64,000 bases of DNA from assembly GCF_023091745.1 (NCBI RefSeq), contig NC_068913.1, positions 12,976,001-13,040,000 on the forward strand, read 5' to 3'. The position numbers and the translations under genes were made by a program. A model generated the notes under the pieces. It did no database searches, had not been told where the DNA came from, and saw nothing but the letters and a program-made list of their open reading frames with translations. Of the stretch, positions 45,190 through 55,852 are shown piece after piece; positions within the stretch are counted from its first letter, which is position 1; the number at the start of each line of letters is the position of its first letter. Source of the stretch: Budorcas taxicolor. Lineage: Eukaryota > Chordata > Mammalia > Artiodactyla > Bovidae.

Positions 45190-45915
45190 AATACTTTGGA
45201 GGGTAGGATAGACTGTTACTTTGGTTACGAGCCAATTAAATATCCTCCTAGCGCTCTCATCCTTGGTAGTCCACCCTCTAAATCTGGACTGGCTTTAATT
45301 AATAAAATGTAGTAGGAGTAACACTGTGCCAGCTCTTGGCTGAAGCCTTAGGAAACTCCAGAAACTTTCTTTTGCACTTTGCACTTTTGCATTTTAGAAG
45401 GAGCCAGTTGCCGCGTTAAGAAGCCCTGCTACCTTGAGAACCCTGTGCACTGAGACAGGTCAAGCTGATCCTGTGAAGAGGACACATGGTTGAGAGATGA
45501 GGTATCCAGTCAAGAATAAGAACAGAGGCCCCAGCGAATGGCCCGAGTGGAACTGATGTAGCCGCCCCCCAATCACTTGATCTGTACCACCTGGTCCCAT
45601 GAGCTGCAAAGATGCACTGAGCCATTCCCACCATCCTCCTTCCAAATTCCTGTCCCACAGAATCATGAGCAAATAAACTTTCCTCGTGGCTCAGATGGTA
45701 AAGGATCTGCCTGCAATGCAGAGCTTGATCCTTGGGTCAAGAAGATCCCCTGCAGAAGGAAATGGCAACCCACTCCAGTTTCCTTGCCTGGAGAATTCCA
45801 TGGACAAGAGTAGTCTGGCGGGCTACAGTCCATAGGGTCACAAAGAGCAACTAATGCTAACTTAAGCCACTAACTTAATAATTATACCGGAACAATATAT
45901 AATTAGAATTGAAGA
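45190..45915 (+). repeat. MLT1-like LTR, split by Bov-tA
   Basis: ggactggctttaattaataa, agtaggagtaacactgtgcc, cattttagaaggagccagtt, atcatgagcaaataaa | SINE | acttaagccactaacttaat. The order matches MLT1 (MaLR) LTRs, plus orientation. Old. Confidence 0.65.
45678..45855 (+). repeat. Bov-tA SINE inside MLT1-like LTR
   Basis: ctttcctcgtggctcagatg, a deletion in the head (gcaatgcagagcttgatcct), body gaaggaaatggcaacccact, tail catagggtcacaaagagcaa. Confidence 0.92.
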
Positions 45916-46480
45916 AGAGGGACAGCACAGGCAAAGTCAGGAAAAGATGAAGACTCTGGTATCCTAACAATGTTCTTGAGGAAAATCCAAAGAACATCAT
46001 TGTACACACCCAAACACACTCTGCCATAGGGCACTCAGACTAATTATATACCATTCCTGCAGGTGTTCTTTGAACAATTGAACTCAGATAATATGGTCTC
46101 AGCAAACAACAAAGGGACATATACCTTTTAGCTTTGGGAAATAGAGGTCCTGTCTGAGTGGCAAGGAATAGATAATTCCTTCCGCTTATTACTTTTAATA
46201 GAAGGGTCCAGAAAAAACAGAATTTGTTTAGGTTTGCATTTATATATTTTGCATTGGTAAATAAAACTTTGATACAGAACTGCCAAAGTCTTGTTCAAGC
46301 CCAGTATTCTATATTCTGTCTGAAAAGTAAAATACATGCCTTGGTCACTATCAATAACATCTGGAAATCTGAAGAGAACAAGGAGCCTCTTGGTGAGGAC
46401 TTGGACTGTACTGGAGGATTTATGGAGGCACGTGTGACCGTGATTTATGTCTTGAATATCTGTGAGGCAAGAAATGACTA
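45916..46480. other. Unassigned; may belong to the ERV remnant
   Basis: Non-coding DNA at the 3' side of the minus-strand retroviral remnant; no motif seen. Confidence 0.4.
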
Positions 46481-46763
46481 GAATTCTTTACCCCTAAGTG
46501 GCCAACAATGCATAAGGGACTGTGGTTGCTGCCATTGGGTAGATCAAACAGCAGGACCATTTGCAGTGGCTCAAGAGACTAACATTGTGCAGATAGGGCT
46601 GACTTCTGGCCAAGGCATCCAGTGCTACAAGGCCTGACATCCGGTGCTTCAGTGCATGAAGTTTACCAGTTGTGTTGACCCTCATGCCCTGTCCTTCATC
46701 AGGGATATCCCGGTAAAAGGATGGAAAGCAACTGCTTTCCAGTGAGCTCCATCATTAGTGATG

Positions 46764-46992
46764 ATTATGCGTGTGCGTGCTCAGTTGCTCAGCCGTGTCC
46801 AACTCTTTGTGACCCCATGGACTGTAGCTTGCCAGGCTTCTCTGTCCATGGAATTTAATTAGGCAACAATACTGGAGTGGGTTACCGTTTCATTCTCCAG
46901 GAGATCTTCCCAACCCAGGGATCGAACCCATGTCTCCTGTGTCTCCTGCATTGGCAGGCAGATTCTTTACCACCGAGCTACCTGGGAAGCCC
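46764..46992 (-). repeat. Bov-tA SINE inside ERV remnant
   Basis: Minus strand: gtgctcagttgctcagccgt, gcttctctgtccatgg, head ctttaccaccgagctacctg ggaagcc. A short agtgatg repeat (46757-46763, 46993-46999) is the likely target duplication. Confidence 0.92.
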
Positions 46993-47499
46993 AGTGATGT
47001 TGATAAAATCATCCATAAAGTTTACAAACTCCCTTTGCTGTTCGCCGAGTTGATCCCAAGGGGCTCAGATAGCCAGAGGAATGTGCAGAGAAGTTACTGT
47101 CTGAAGACCTCTGAGATACAGAAAAAGACTAATGACAGAGGAGGACAACCACTCCTGATGGCAAGATAAGTCAGAGGGCCAGATTTGACCCTGTCCCAGA
47201 AGAGGAAGTCTCCGGAGTCATGCTGGGCTTGAGAGTTACTGCTTCCATGACCCAACATAAGTTAGGTAGGTGGGTATGGAGACCAGGTCACATGACTAGG
47301 GTGTATTCAGAAATTGCTACTGTAATGGCATATATAGCATGGGATGAAGGAGGGCAGTGTTTTGCATCCAAAGCCTATGGACAACTTATAACCGTGATAG
47401 GTGGTCCAGAAATGCCAAAAGACATGAAAGGAAGTTACTAAGCCTCTGCAATAAAGAACTCTCTGAGACTTAGACAAGAGTACCTGATGTGTTCCCATT

Positions 47500-47886
47500 G
47501 GGATAGATTCTGGAGCTTTCTATTATATCTACAATAACAAAATATTTACAAGTTGCTATTCATATTGAGCCAATAATGTCAATAATACTGGGTATGGAAA
47601 CTTTAATGCATGAGACCAAGGCCTCAAGTTTGTGGTAACCTACTATGTGACACCATTCATTCTTTACAAGTATAAGAGGAGGCCAGATTAGACCATGAAA
47701 TGGAGAAACCATGGGAATAATCATTCTTCTCTGTATAGGTCCTTTATAATGCGGATCAATCCTTGAAGTCCCTGGTTCTGGGTTACCTTGAACTATATTA
47801 ACTATTATAAATAGAGAGAGGGTCCTTGTAGTTCCATTTGTCAAATTAATCTGTAAGTGCAAAGACAATTCTAACTTGCTCTTCAT
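47500..47886 (-). pseudogene. Retroviral pol (reverse transcriptase) remnant
   Basis: Minus-strand frame 47560-47886 shows the spacing typical of retroviral RT N-termini: SPFHGLIWP, then GYHKLEALV about 20 residues later and an SIPSIIDIIG block. Just past the stop (near 47540), CKYFVIVDIIESSRIYP sits where RT motif A is expected, with the catalytic Asp kept but the following residues changed. No YXDD motif found. Stops and frame changes mean it is inert. Class not resolved (class III or I). Confidence 0.6.
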
Positions 47887-48960
47887 TAACTTAGGGTATT
47901 TATGCTCATTATAGGATTTTGGGGGTAATAGGTGCTATGAATATGGGGAATTTCAGCAAGGCACTAGTTCTAGTGGCTGAAAGGAAGCACATGTCCTCTA
48001 ATTTATGTTTAATAACTTCTCTAAGATCATAAGGGGTTTATCTGTTCCACTTTAGGGATATTTCCCAGTAAGTTGAGCCCTGATGTAATTATTGACCGTA
48101 AGTTTTGCCAGTTGGTGTGTTTCAGCAGATGTTAAAGCTAAGTGAGAACCTGTGCTGTAGCGGCACAGAACCCAATCAACACCCGTTTTTTGTTTCTTAT
48201 GCTCTGTAAATTATTTTAGTAACTTTTGGATATCTTGTTGGATCAAATTATGAACCTCGTTTTTATTCAGTTTTTATGTTTCCTCCCTTTGAATCCATGT
48301 TTCTTGCTCTGTGTGTGTTTGCTGGGTTCCTCTCTACCCTGGTCACATTTATAAGCTCCTTTCTCCAGAGAGCTTCAAATCCATATCATCAAGATTAATG
48401 ACCTCTGCTCTGGCAACGGTTGAATTAATCCTTGACTGTACTACAGAAACACCATGGGTATTTTCCCCATGATGATAAGTATCTCTTTTGGCAACAGAGA
48501 CAGAAGTCCCACAGGAGTAGCACCAGCCAAGGCATTTGGTAGTATCCTAGTGAACCGCCTGCCTTTAGGAGTGTGGAATTCTGCAATTCAAATTTTCAAA
48601 TGATGACTGCTATTCAGATGGTGGCTGTTCTTCATCTGGGTGTAATCTTTGCCTTGAATGTTCTACAGAATTGGACATACACCTGGATGAAACAAACCAG
48701 GTCATAGTTGGTCATTCTCTGAATCTAGGATCAGTCAGGGCTTACGCTAGAACTGAGATACATGATTTAATCTAAGGCACACAGATGGCTTAGAGCTTAT
48801 GAGATACATGACCTGGGGCTGCTTTAATGAGGGACTGGATCCCATACTTCTTTTCCTGAAAGCCAATTAATTGTTGAAAATTCTGACTTAGCCTTGCTAA
48901 ATCTATAATGGGAGTTCAGTAGAACTCAGCTAATATAGCACAAAGTAACACTGCTCAAAG

Positions 48961-49109
48961 TGCCTGCCTACTATCCAAGAATCAAAGGAAAAAGAAGGAA
49001 GACTTCTTTCCCCTACTCTGCCCAAGTGATGGTGATCATTGTCTTTGCACTCCACTCTCAGAGCTAACTGTGGTCATTCTGCAGAGACAGTGGCCATTTG
49101 GCATTTACG
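48961..49109. other. No recognised feature
   Basis: Short spacer. Confidence 0.5.
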
Positions 49110-49303
49110 TGCTCAGTCGTGTCTGACTCTTTGCAATCCCATGGACTGTACATCGGGCTCCTCTGTCCATGGGATTCTCCAGGCAGGAACACTGTTGTAG
49201 GTTGCCATTTCCTCCCACAGGAGATCTTCCTGACCCAGGGATCCAACCCACGTTTCCTGCATTGGCAGGCCAATTCTTTACCACTGAGCCACCTAGAAAG
49301 CCC
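49110..49303 (-). repeat. Bov-tA SINE
   Basis: Minus strand: tgctcagtcgtgtctgactc, ggattctccaggcaggaaca, head taccactgagccacctagaa agcc. Confidence 0.93.
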
Positions 49304-49970
49304 CAACAGGAACCATACATAGTCACAGAATGGGCCCCCACCAAAATTTGATTTGCATGTCAAGTTTGAAGACTCCAGGCACGCACCAGGAGGATATGAG
49401 AATGGTTTGTTATTTATAGAATGTAACTTTCTGGAAAGAGGAGAGCAGGCTTCCCAAGTAGGTCCAAAAATGGCATGAGAGAACAAAGAAAAGAAACTAC
49501 TTTGGCATTTTAATGATGATTAAAGGATGACATGAAGGGGCTTTTGTGGTTTGAACCTTCTTCCAAAGGAGAGAGTATCTAGGCTCTCTTGTTAGCTTAC
49601 TGAGGTGTGAGGCAGGAACGCAAGAGAAATGGTGGGTTTTTAAAGTTCTCAGCAGTTAAACATCAAAATTGACTCCATTATGGAGGGATTTTCTGGACAC
49701 CACTGTTCATAATAGAGCAAATTGCCAAGGAAGGTATCAGCTTAAGGGAGTTTAGGTCACACGCTATGGAAGATACTGGGGTGTATTGTTGGACCACCTC
49801 AGAGGCCAATTGGGCATCTGTAATGTCTTCTGAAGGGAAACAGAAGGATGAGAGCACAGCTTTACATGGCAACTCACCCTGGAAGGCAAGACTTTCTTTT
49901 TATATTGTGGACTTTTAACAAGCCAACTTCTAAAGATAATAACTTATATAATCAACCTTCACCACCATAC
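49304..49970. other. No recognised feature
   Basis: Non-coding; no repeat recognised. Confidence 0.5.
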
Positions 49971-50140
49971 TTCTTTTTTTTTAATATAAATTTATTTATT
50001 TTAATTGGAGGTTAATTACTGTACAATATTGTGTTGGTTTTGCCATACATCAACATGAATCCGCCACAGGTATACACGTGCTCCCCATCCTGAATCCCCC
50101 TCCCTCCTCCCTCCCCGTACCATCCCTCTGGGTCATCTCT
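49971..50140 (-). repeat. Ruminant L1 3'-UTR fragment
   Basis: T run (49974-49982), ttggaggttaattactgtac, ttgccatacatcaacatgaa, cctccctcctccctccccgt. Minus strand, severely 5' truncated. Confidence 0.8.
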
Positions 50141-50299
50141 TGGAGAAGCATACGTGGTACCTAGTTCAGTTCCTGTCACAGAGTCCAGTCCATAACACAG
50201 GGTACTGTGCAAACTGTGGCTAAATAAATATATTAATTTTATGGCATCTGGGGCTTTAAAGACCACTTTCTTATAGTTTATCTCATTTGGTATTTAAAA

Positions 50300-50460
50300 A
50301 TCTTCTCTGAAAAAGACACTTACCTACATTTTATAGGCAAGCAAAACGAAGTTCGGAGGTTATAATACTTTTGCTTAAATTTAAGCAGTGGAAGAGTCAG
50401 GGTTCAAGCCTAGGTATTTCAAAAAGCTTGTGTGTTTCTTACCAAACTGCATGATCCCTG
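50300..50460 (+). repeat. MIR-like SINE
   Basis: acctacattttataggcaag, agtggaagagtcagggttca, agcctaggtatttc follow MIR order; diverged. Confidence 0.5.
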
Positions 50461-51479
50461 CTAGGGTTAGAGGCACTGGATCTCTATTTGGAAATAAATG
50501 AGATTATCTCTTAGAGCACTTTCTGTTTTTTGGTTTTTTTTTTTTTTTTCATTTTAAAAGTGAAAAACACTCCTTCAAAACTCTGCTTTATAGTTTAAAA
50601 GCTGTTGTTTTCAATGAATGGTAAAAACAAAACAAAACAAAAACTTAGATGTATCTAATGGCGCTTAATTCCACTTACTCACAAACTGTTGTTCAAACAC
50701 TTTATGTCTGAAGTAGTTCTCATTTCTTCCACTAACACAACCTAAATGTCCAGATTTGGGTCTTCTAAATTATTCATTTATTATGCTTGAAATATTTTGA
50801 ATGTTTTGAAGATGCAAAGGAAAGAGAAACTATCAGGTCTCTCTCCAAAGTAGTACTTCATGTTCTCTTAAATCACTGTGAAATTGTGTCCAGGATATGG
50901 GTTTTAATTGGCTATAATCCGAAGTGGAATTTATTTAAAGGTCCTTATCACTCTGATTACTCAATCTGTAATCAACTTTCAAGTTCAAAAGCTATGTGAA
51001 TATGTTCCTTAAATGGGTGGGTCACATGAAAATGCTCACAGCACTAAAAATATGTTTTTAATGAACAATGCTTACCATAAGTGTTAGAAAGCTGAGTTAT
51101 ACATTGTTGCCAATTTAGTTCTCTCAAGGGGACCGTTTTCAGAACAATGAAGTATAAAGTTCCATCTACGCTTTGATTCCTGAAGCATCTAATAATTAAA
51201 TCTCTGCCATTGTTATTCCATCTATTAATATCCTAGATATTTCAAATAACATTCCCAGGTGTCCTGGAAACATTTCTCTCTTGGATGGAAAACCCTCTCA
51301 GTAACCAAACTTGGGCCTCTTGGCATCTCTTTTTCACCAAAGCTCATGCAAGTGCAGATCTAGCTGAACCCTAAGGTAAAAATTGCTTAGATTCTCATCC
51401 TGAAGCCTTGCAAAAGGTCTAGGTGATAAACTTCCAAATATATATTTAACTGCAAATAAATACGATTTGCCTATTACCA
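50461..51479. other. Unassigned stretch
   Basis: About 1 kb without a recognised repeat apart from a T run at 50529-50550 and an acaaaacaaaac run near 50626. Contains no gene-like frame; short frame 50787-50999 lacks any domain. Confidence 0.5.
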
Positions 51480-51495
51480 AGGCATTTTCGTTCTG

Positions 51496-51760
51496 GGTCT
51501 TTGTTTCTGTGTGGGCTTTTCCCTATTTGTGGTGCTTAGGCTTCTCATTGCAGTGCTTCCCTTGTTGTGGAACGTGGTTGGTCTAAGCAGGGGCTTCAGT
51601 GCTTGTGGCTCCTGGGCTCCAGAGCACAGGCTCAATTGTTGTGGCTCACGGGCTTAGCTGTTGCACCGCATTTGAGATCCTCCCAGATCAGGGATCAAAC
51701 TCGTGTCTCCTGCACTGGCAGGAAGATTCCTTACCGCTGAACCACCAGGGAAGTCCTCAG
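51496..51760 (-). repeat. CHR SINE
   Basis: Minus strand: body gtggtgcttaggcttctcat, agatcagggatcaaactcg, head ttaccgctgaaccaccaggg aagtcc. A 16-bp target duplication, aggcattttcgttctg / aggcattttggttttg (51480-51495, 51761-51776), two mismatches. Confidence 0.9.
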
Positions 51761-51979
51761 AGGCATTTTGGTTTTGTTGGTTGTATTTCTGTTAATTCCT
51801 AAAAGGTACAATTCTGAGATCTAAACAGATGTAATAACATTACTACCTGTGAACTCCTCTATTCAGTTCAGTTCAATCTCCCAGTCATGTCTGACTCTTT
51901 GTGACCCCATGGACTACTGCACGCCAGACCTCCCTGTCCATCACCAACTCTCGGAATTTACTCAAACTCATGTCCATTG

Positions 51980-52197
51980 CAGATTCTTTACCATCTGAGC
52001 CACAGGTTAAAGTGTCTGCCTGCAATGTGAGAGACCAGGGTTAGATCCCTGGATCAGGAAGATGCCCTGGAGAAGGAAATAGCAACCCACTCCAGTATTC
52101 TTGCCTGGAGAATCTCATGGATGGAGGAGCCTGGTGGGCTACAGTCCATGTGGTCGCAAAGAGTTGGACATGACTGAGCAACTTCACTTTCTTTTTT
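51980..52197 (+). repeat. Bov-tA SINE with inverted foreign head
   Basis: 52004-52197 is a plus-strand Bov-tA starting at aggttaaagtgtctgcctgc. It is preceded by 24 bases (51980-52003) that are the reverse complement of a Bov-tA head of the tggtaaagaatctg type. The whole unit is bounded by an 11-bp duplication, catgtccattg (51969-51979 and 52198-52208), perfect. Confidence 0.92.
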
Positions 52198-52695
52198 CAT
52201 GTCCATTGAGTAGGTGATGCCATTCAACCACCTCATCTTCTGTCATCCCCTTCTCCTCCTGCCTTCAGTCTTTCCCAGCATCAGGGTCTTTTCAAATGAG
52301 TCAGTTCTTTGCATCAAGTGGCCAAAGTATTGGAGTTTCATCTCCAGCATCAGTCCTTTCCATGAATATTCAAGACTGATCTCTTTTAGGATGGAATGGT
52401 TGGATCTCCTTGAAGTCCAAAGACTCTCAAGAGTCTTCTCCAACACCACAGTTCAAAAGCATCAATTCTTCAGTGCTCCACTTTCTTTATAGTCCAGCCC
52501 TCACATCCATACATGACCACTGGAAAAACCATAGCTTTGACTAGATGGACCATTGCTTTTCAATATGAGGTCTAGGTTCGTCATAGCTTTTCTTCCAAGG
52601 AGCAGGCATCTTTTAATTTCATGGCTGCAGTCACCATCTGCAGTAAGTTTGGAGACCAAGAAAATAGTCTGTCACTGTTCCCACTGTTTCCCCAT

Positions 52696-53384
52696 CTATT
52701 TTCCATGAAGTGATGGGACTAGATGCATGATCTTCGTTTTCTGAATGTTGAGCTTTAAGCCAAATTTTTCACTCTCCTCTATCACTTTCATCAAGAGGCT
52801 CTTTAGTTCTTCTTCACTTTCTGCCATAAGGGTGGTATCATCTGCATATCTGAGGTTATTGATATTTCTCCTGGCAATCTTGATTCCAGCTTGTGCTTCT
52901 TCCAGCCCAGCGTTTCTCATGATGTACTCTGCGTATAAGTTAAATAAGCAGGGTGACAATATACAGCCTTGACACACTCCTTTTCCTATTTGCAACCAGT
53001 CTGTTGTTCCATGTTCAGTTCCAACTGTTGCTTCCTGAACTGCATACAAATTTCTCAAGAGGCAAGTCAGGTAGTCTGGTATTCCCATCTCTTTCAAAAT
53101 TTTCCACAGTTTATTGTGATCCACACAATCAAAGGATTTGGCATAGTCAATAAAGCAGAAATAGATGTTTTTCTGGAACTCTCTTGCTTTTGCCATGATC
53201 CAGTGGATGTTAGCAATTTGATCTTTGGTTCCTCTGCCTTTTCTAAAACTATCATGAACATCTGGAAGTTCACGGTTCATGTACTGTTGAAGCCTGGCTT
53301 GGAGAATTTTGAGCATTACTTGACTAGCATGTGAGATGAGTGCAATTGTGCGGTAGTTTGAGCATTCTTTGGCATTGCCTTCTT
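52696..53384 (-). pseudogene. BovB ORF2 remnant (reverse transcriptase)
   Basis: Minus frame 52696-53316 (206 codons) keeps the central RT uninterrupted: FCFIDYAKSFDCVDHNKLWK, GVCQGCILSPCLFNLYAEYI, and an intact LRYADDTTLMAES, then LKLNIQKTKIM. It is followed by a frameshift near 52725 and a damaged C-terminal domain. AKAFD reads AKSFD. Not functional as a whole. Confidence 0.92.
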
Positions 53385-53601
53385 ATGTGATAACAAACAC
53401 AGGACATTCCCTCTACTTAATTTGTGTGTACTAGGGTTGGTAGGGAGGGGTAGTAGGGGTTACTGGATAGGGGAAGTGGTTATAATTTTCATAGTGCTTA
53501 CCATACTTTATTATGACAATTTAACTCACTGTCTTCTCAACAAAATAGTGAGATTCATGAATATGCTTTGATTCTTTTACTCCTCAGACGCTTATGTGAC
53601 A
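53385..53601. other. Spacer with one copy of a local repeat
   Basis: Holds gtcttctcaacaaaatag at 53531-53548, repeated exactly at 53829-53846 on the far side of the SINE. Otherwise nothing recognised. Confidence 0.6.
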
Positions 53602-53807
53602 TGTGCTCAATTGTATCTGACTCTTTGCAACCTCATGAATTGTAGCCTGCCAGGCTCCTCTGTTCATAACATTCTCCAGGCAAGAATACTGGAGTGGGTA
53701 GCCATTTCCTCCTCCAGGGGATCTTCCTGACCCAGGGACTGAACCTGTATCTCCTGTGTCTCCTGCTTTGCCGAAGGGTTCTTTACCTGCTGAGCCATCA
53801 GGGTGAC
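53602..53807 (-). repeat. Bov-tA SINE
   Basis: Minus strand: atgtgctcaattgtatctga, aggcaagaatactggagtgg, head ctttacctgctgagccatca ggg. Confidence 0.92.
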
Positions 53808-53846
53808 CTCAGTTGAGCACAATTCCTTGTCTTCTCAACAAAATAG

Positions 53847-54243
53847 TAGAATTCATGACCACACTTTGGCGCTTTCAATACTACCACTGGACTTTGCATA
53901 TAGCAGACATTTGGTTAATGTTCCTTGAACTAAATTTTTAATTATGTTTCCTCTATTTTGCCTTCTGTTGGAAAGCTTTGAGCAATTGAAAATACGTGGA
54001 AATATATGGGGAGATATTTTTCCCGTATCAGTTCTCTCCATTTTAAGGAGGACAGGTTTGTGTAATGGTAAATTCTACTGTGAAGTTTTGATCCATGTGT
54101 TATTGTTTTTGCCTTGTTTAATAAGGTTTCAAAGGGAAAAACTATTTTTAGGTTCACAATAGCAATAGTGCCATTGCATCCTGTTTCAACAAGAGTTATG
54201 GTAAGTGCTTTTATTTAATGTGACTAATTAGCCCTCTAAGAAC
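53847..54243. other. No recognised feature
   Basis: Non-coding; no repeat family recognised. Confidence 0.5.
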
Positions 54244-54355
54244 TCTGGAGAAAATGACAAGGCACTCCAGTATTTGGAAAATTCCACGAACAGAGGAGCC
54301 TGGCAGGCTACAGTCCATGGGGTTGTAAAAATTCAGGCGTGACTGAGCAACTGAG
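54244..54355 (+). repeat. Bov-tA SINE 3' half
   Basis: ctggagaaaatgacaaggca, ctccagtatttgg, gaggagcctggcaggctaca, tail cgtgactgagcaactgag. The head is missing. Confidence 0.85.
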
Positions 54356-54680
54356 TAGAGCATTCTAAATTAATGGTTGAATTATTTTTCTCCTTCCTGT
54401 TCTGTGGTATGCTACCTTGGGAAATGAAATAAAGAGTCTTTGGTGCGAGTGATAAACGTGTGCCACACATGACTTTGCTAGTGTTAGGACACCTGCATCG
54501 TAAGCCTCTCTCTTCTCAGGGGTCTAGAACTGCTCTCTAGATATAAATCAGAAATCCTTATTCTCAAGTGATGCTTAAGGCACTTTTGTAAAACCCGTTA
54601 TGACCTGCAAGTGTTGGTTTTATAATCACCCAAGAAGCAGTAGTTTAGTTGAAATCACCCAGGGACTGTGATAAGTTCCT

Positions 54681-54684
<4 letters not shown>
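54356..54684. other. No recognised feature
   Basis: Non-coding spacer. Confidence 0.5.

Positions 54685-54712
<28 letters not shown>
54685..54712. repeat. (GT)n microsatellite
   Basis: About 13 perfect GT units, at the tail side of the adjacent minus-strand SINE, from which it may have grown. Confidence 0.95.
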
Positions 54713-54821
54713 TAGTCACTCAGAGTTGTGTCTGACCCCACGGACTGTAGCCTTCCAGGTTCTTCTGTCTGTGGAATTCTCCAGGCAAGAATACTGGAGT
54801 GGATTGCCATTCCCTTCTCCA
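54713..54821 (-). repeat. Bov-tA SINE, 5'-truncated
   Basis: Minus strand: ttagtcactcagagttgtgt, ccacggactgtagccttcca, caagaatactggagtgg, ending at cccttctcc. No head. Confidence 0.88.
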
Positions 54822-55052
54822 TCCTGTCATTGTGGATATCCTCAGTCCTAGCCTATGTGGACTGAACAGTTTTAGCCCCTGTACCAACTAAGAACACCCT
54901 GGTTTCTTACATAACCCAAAGCATCCCCATGGTTAGCAAGAGCATGCATCTCTGCATAGGTAGAAATGGAACATAATTTTTTTTTCTGTTTTCAAATTCC
55001 TTGGTAGACAGGACTTGCTCACACTTTTATCTTCTCCTACTTGGAATTAATT
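54822..55052. other. No recognised feature
   Basis: Spacer; nothing recognised. Confidence 0.5.
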
Positions 55053-55054
55053 TA

Positions 55055-55289
55055 CAGTTGACCCTTGAACAGCATGGGTTTGAAATGTGCGGTTCACTTA
55101 TACACACATTTTGTTCAGTAATAAATACTGCAGTACTGCAAGATCAGAGCTGGTTGAGTCTATGGCTGTGGGGCTGCAGGTACAGAGGGGCCACGCATGG
55201 AGAGGGCTAACTCTAGGTTGCACTTGGGGTTTTGACTGCACTGAAGGTAGCCTCCCTAACCCCCACGTTGTTCAACGGTCAACTAACTG
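55055..55289. mobile_element. Tigger-like nonautonomous DNA transposon
   Basis: Left end cagttgacccttgaacagca; right end gttgttcaacggtcaactaa ctg, its approximate reverse complement. TA lies at 55053-55054 and 55290-55291, as expected for the Tc1/mariner/pogo superfamily. 235 bp, no transposase. The Tigger name rests on the end sequence as I remember it. Confidence 0.8.
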
Positions 55290-55291
55290 TA

Positions 55292-55773
55292 TTAGCCTTC
55301 TAAGAGGATTCCTTGCCACCATTTTCAGCTATACCCTCCTAAATATTTGGATCACTAAGTATTAATAATAAACAGAAGAATGTCATTCTCAAGCTTTCAA
55401 CATTACCAAGGTAACTCATTTCCTATAGAGTAAATTTAAATCTTTGTTAATAAATTGAAGCATTCTATGGTTTCATTCCACCTGACCATTTACCACCTAC
55501 CACTCTAATCCTACAAATGCCAGAATACTTCTAGTAAGCTTACAGAAATGTCACAGTTCGATGAGCACTGCCCTGTATGCAGTTCCTACCTTGTTTCATG
55601 GAGGATAGCTTTCTGTCCTTCATGTCTGCCGTTCTATTTGCTTCAGCTAGGGAAAAGTACAGGTGGAAACCATTCCACTGAAAGATTTCCCTGACAACTG
55701 GAACATACTTCTAATCTGTCAATCAAAATGTTTTTATCGTATGCCTATTATATCCTAACTGGTCTTGGTACTA
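55292..55773. other. No recognised feature
   Basis: Non-coding spacer between two DNA transposons. Confidence 0.5.
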
Positions 55774-55775
55774 TA

Positions 55776-55850
55776 TTGGCTTGGCCGAAAAGTTCCTTTG
55801 AGTTTTTCTGTAAGATTTCAGGAGAAACCTGAACTTTTTGGCCAACGCAA
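55776..55850. mobile_element. Mariner MITE, 75 bp
   Basis: Ends ttggcttggccgaaaagttc and (reverse complement) ttgcgttggccaaaaagttc match at 17 of 20 positions. TA flanks at 55774-55775 and 55851-55852. Same family as 28571-28626 but 19 bp longer and more diverged. Confidence 0.9.
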
Positions 55851-55852
55851 TA

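Larger units (their letters stand above)
46481..48960 (-). mobile_element. Decayed endogenous retrovirus remnant
   Basis: Assigned from RT-like motifs near 47500-47760 on the minus strand. Sequence on both sides is non-repetitive for other families and has the composition of an old provirus body, but no LTR pair or other gene was recognised with certainty. Minus frame 46494-46685 may be a further remnant. Boundaries are approximate. A Bov-tA is inserted at 46764-46992. Confidence 0.5.
51863..53384 (-). mobile_element. BovB LINE, 5'-truncated, split by Bov-tA
   Basis: Minus-strand BovB: 3' tail 51863-51979, interruption 51980-52197 (SINE), then 52198-53384 through the C-terminus and RT to ttggcattgcctt. 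Small deletions at about 52545 and 52725. No clear target duplication. Confidence 0.94.

Noticed and set aside
45043..45312. 89-codon plus-strand open frame as a possible gene
   Set aside because: No recognisable domain, no promoter or splice context, and its 3' half overlaps an MLT1-like LTR. The length is expected by chance.
47220..47441. Plus-strand 73-codon frame in the ERV region as a gene
   Set aside because: It is antisense to the retroviral remnant and has no domain; likely a shadow frame.
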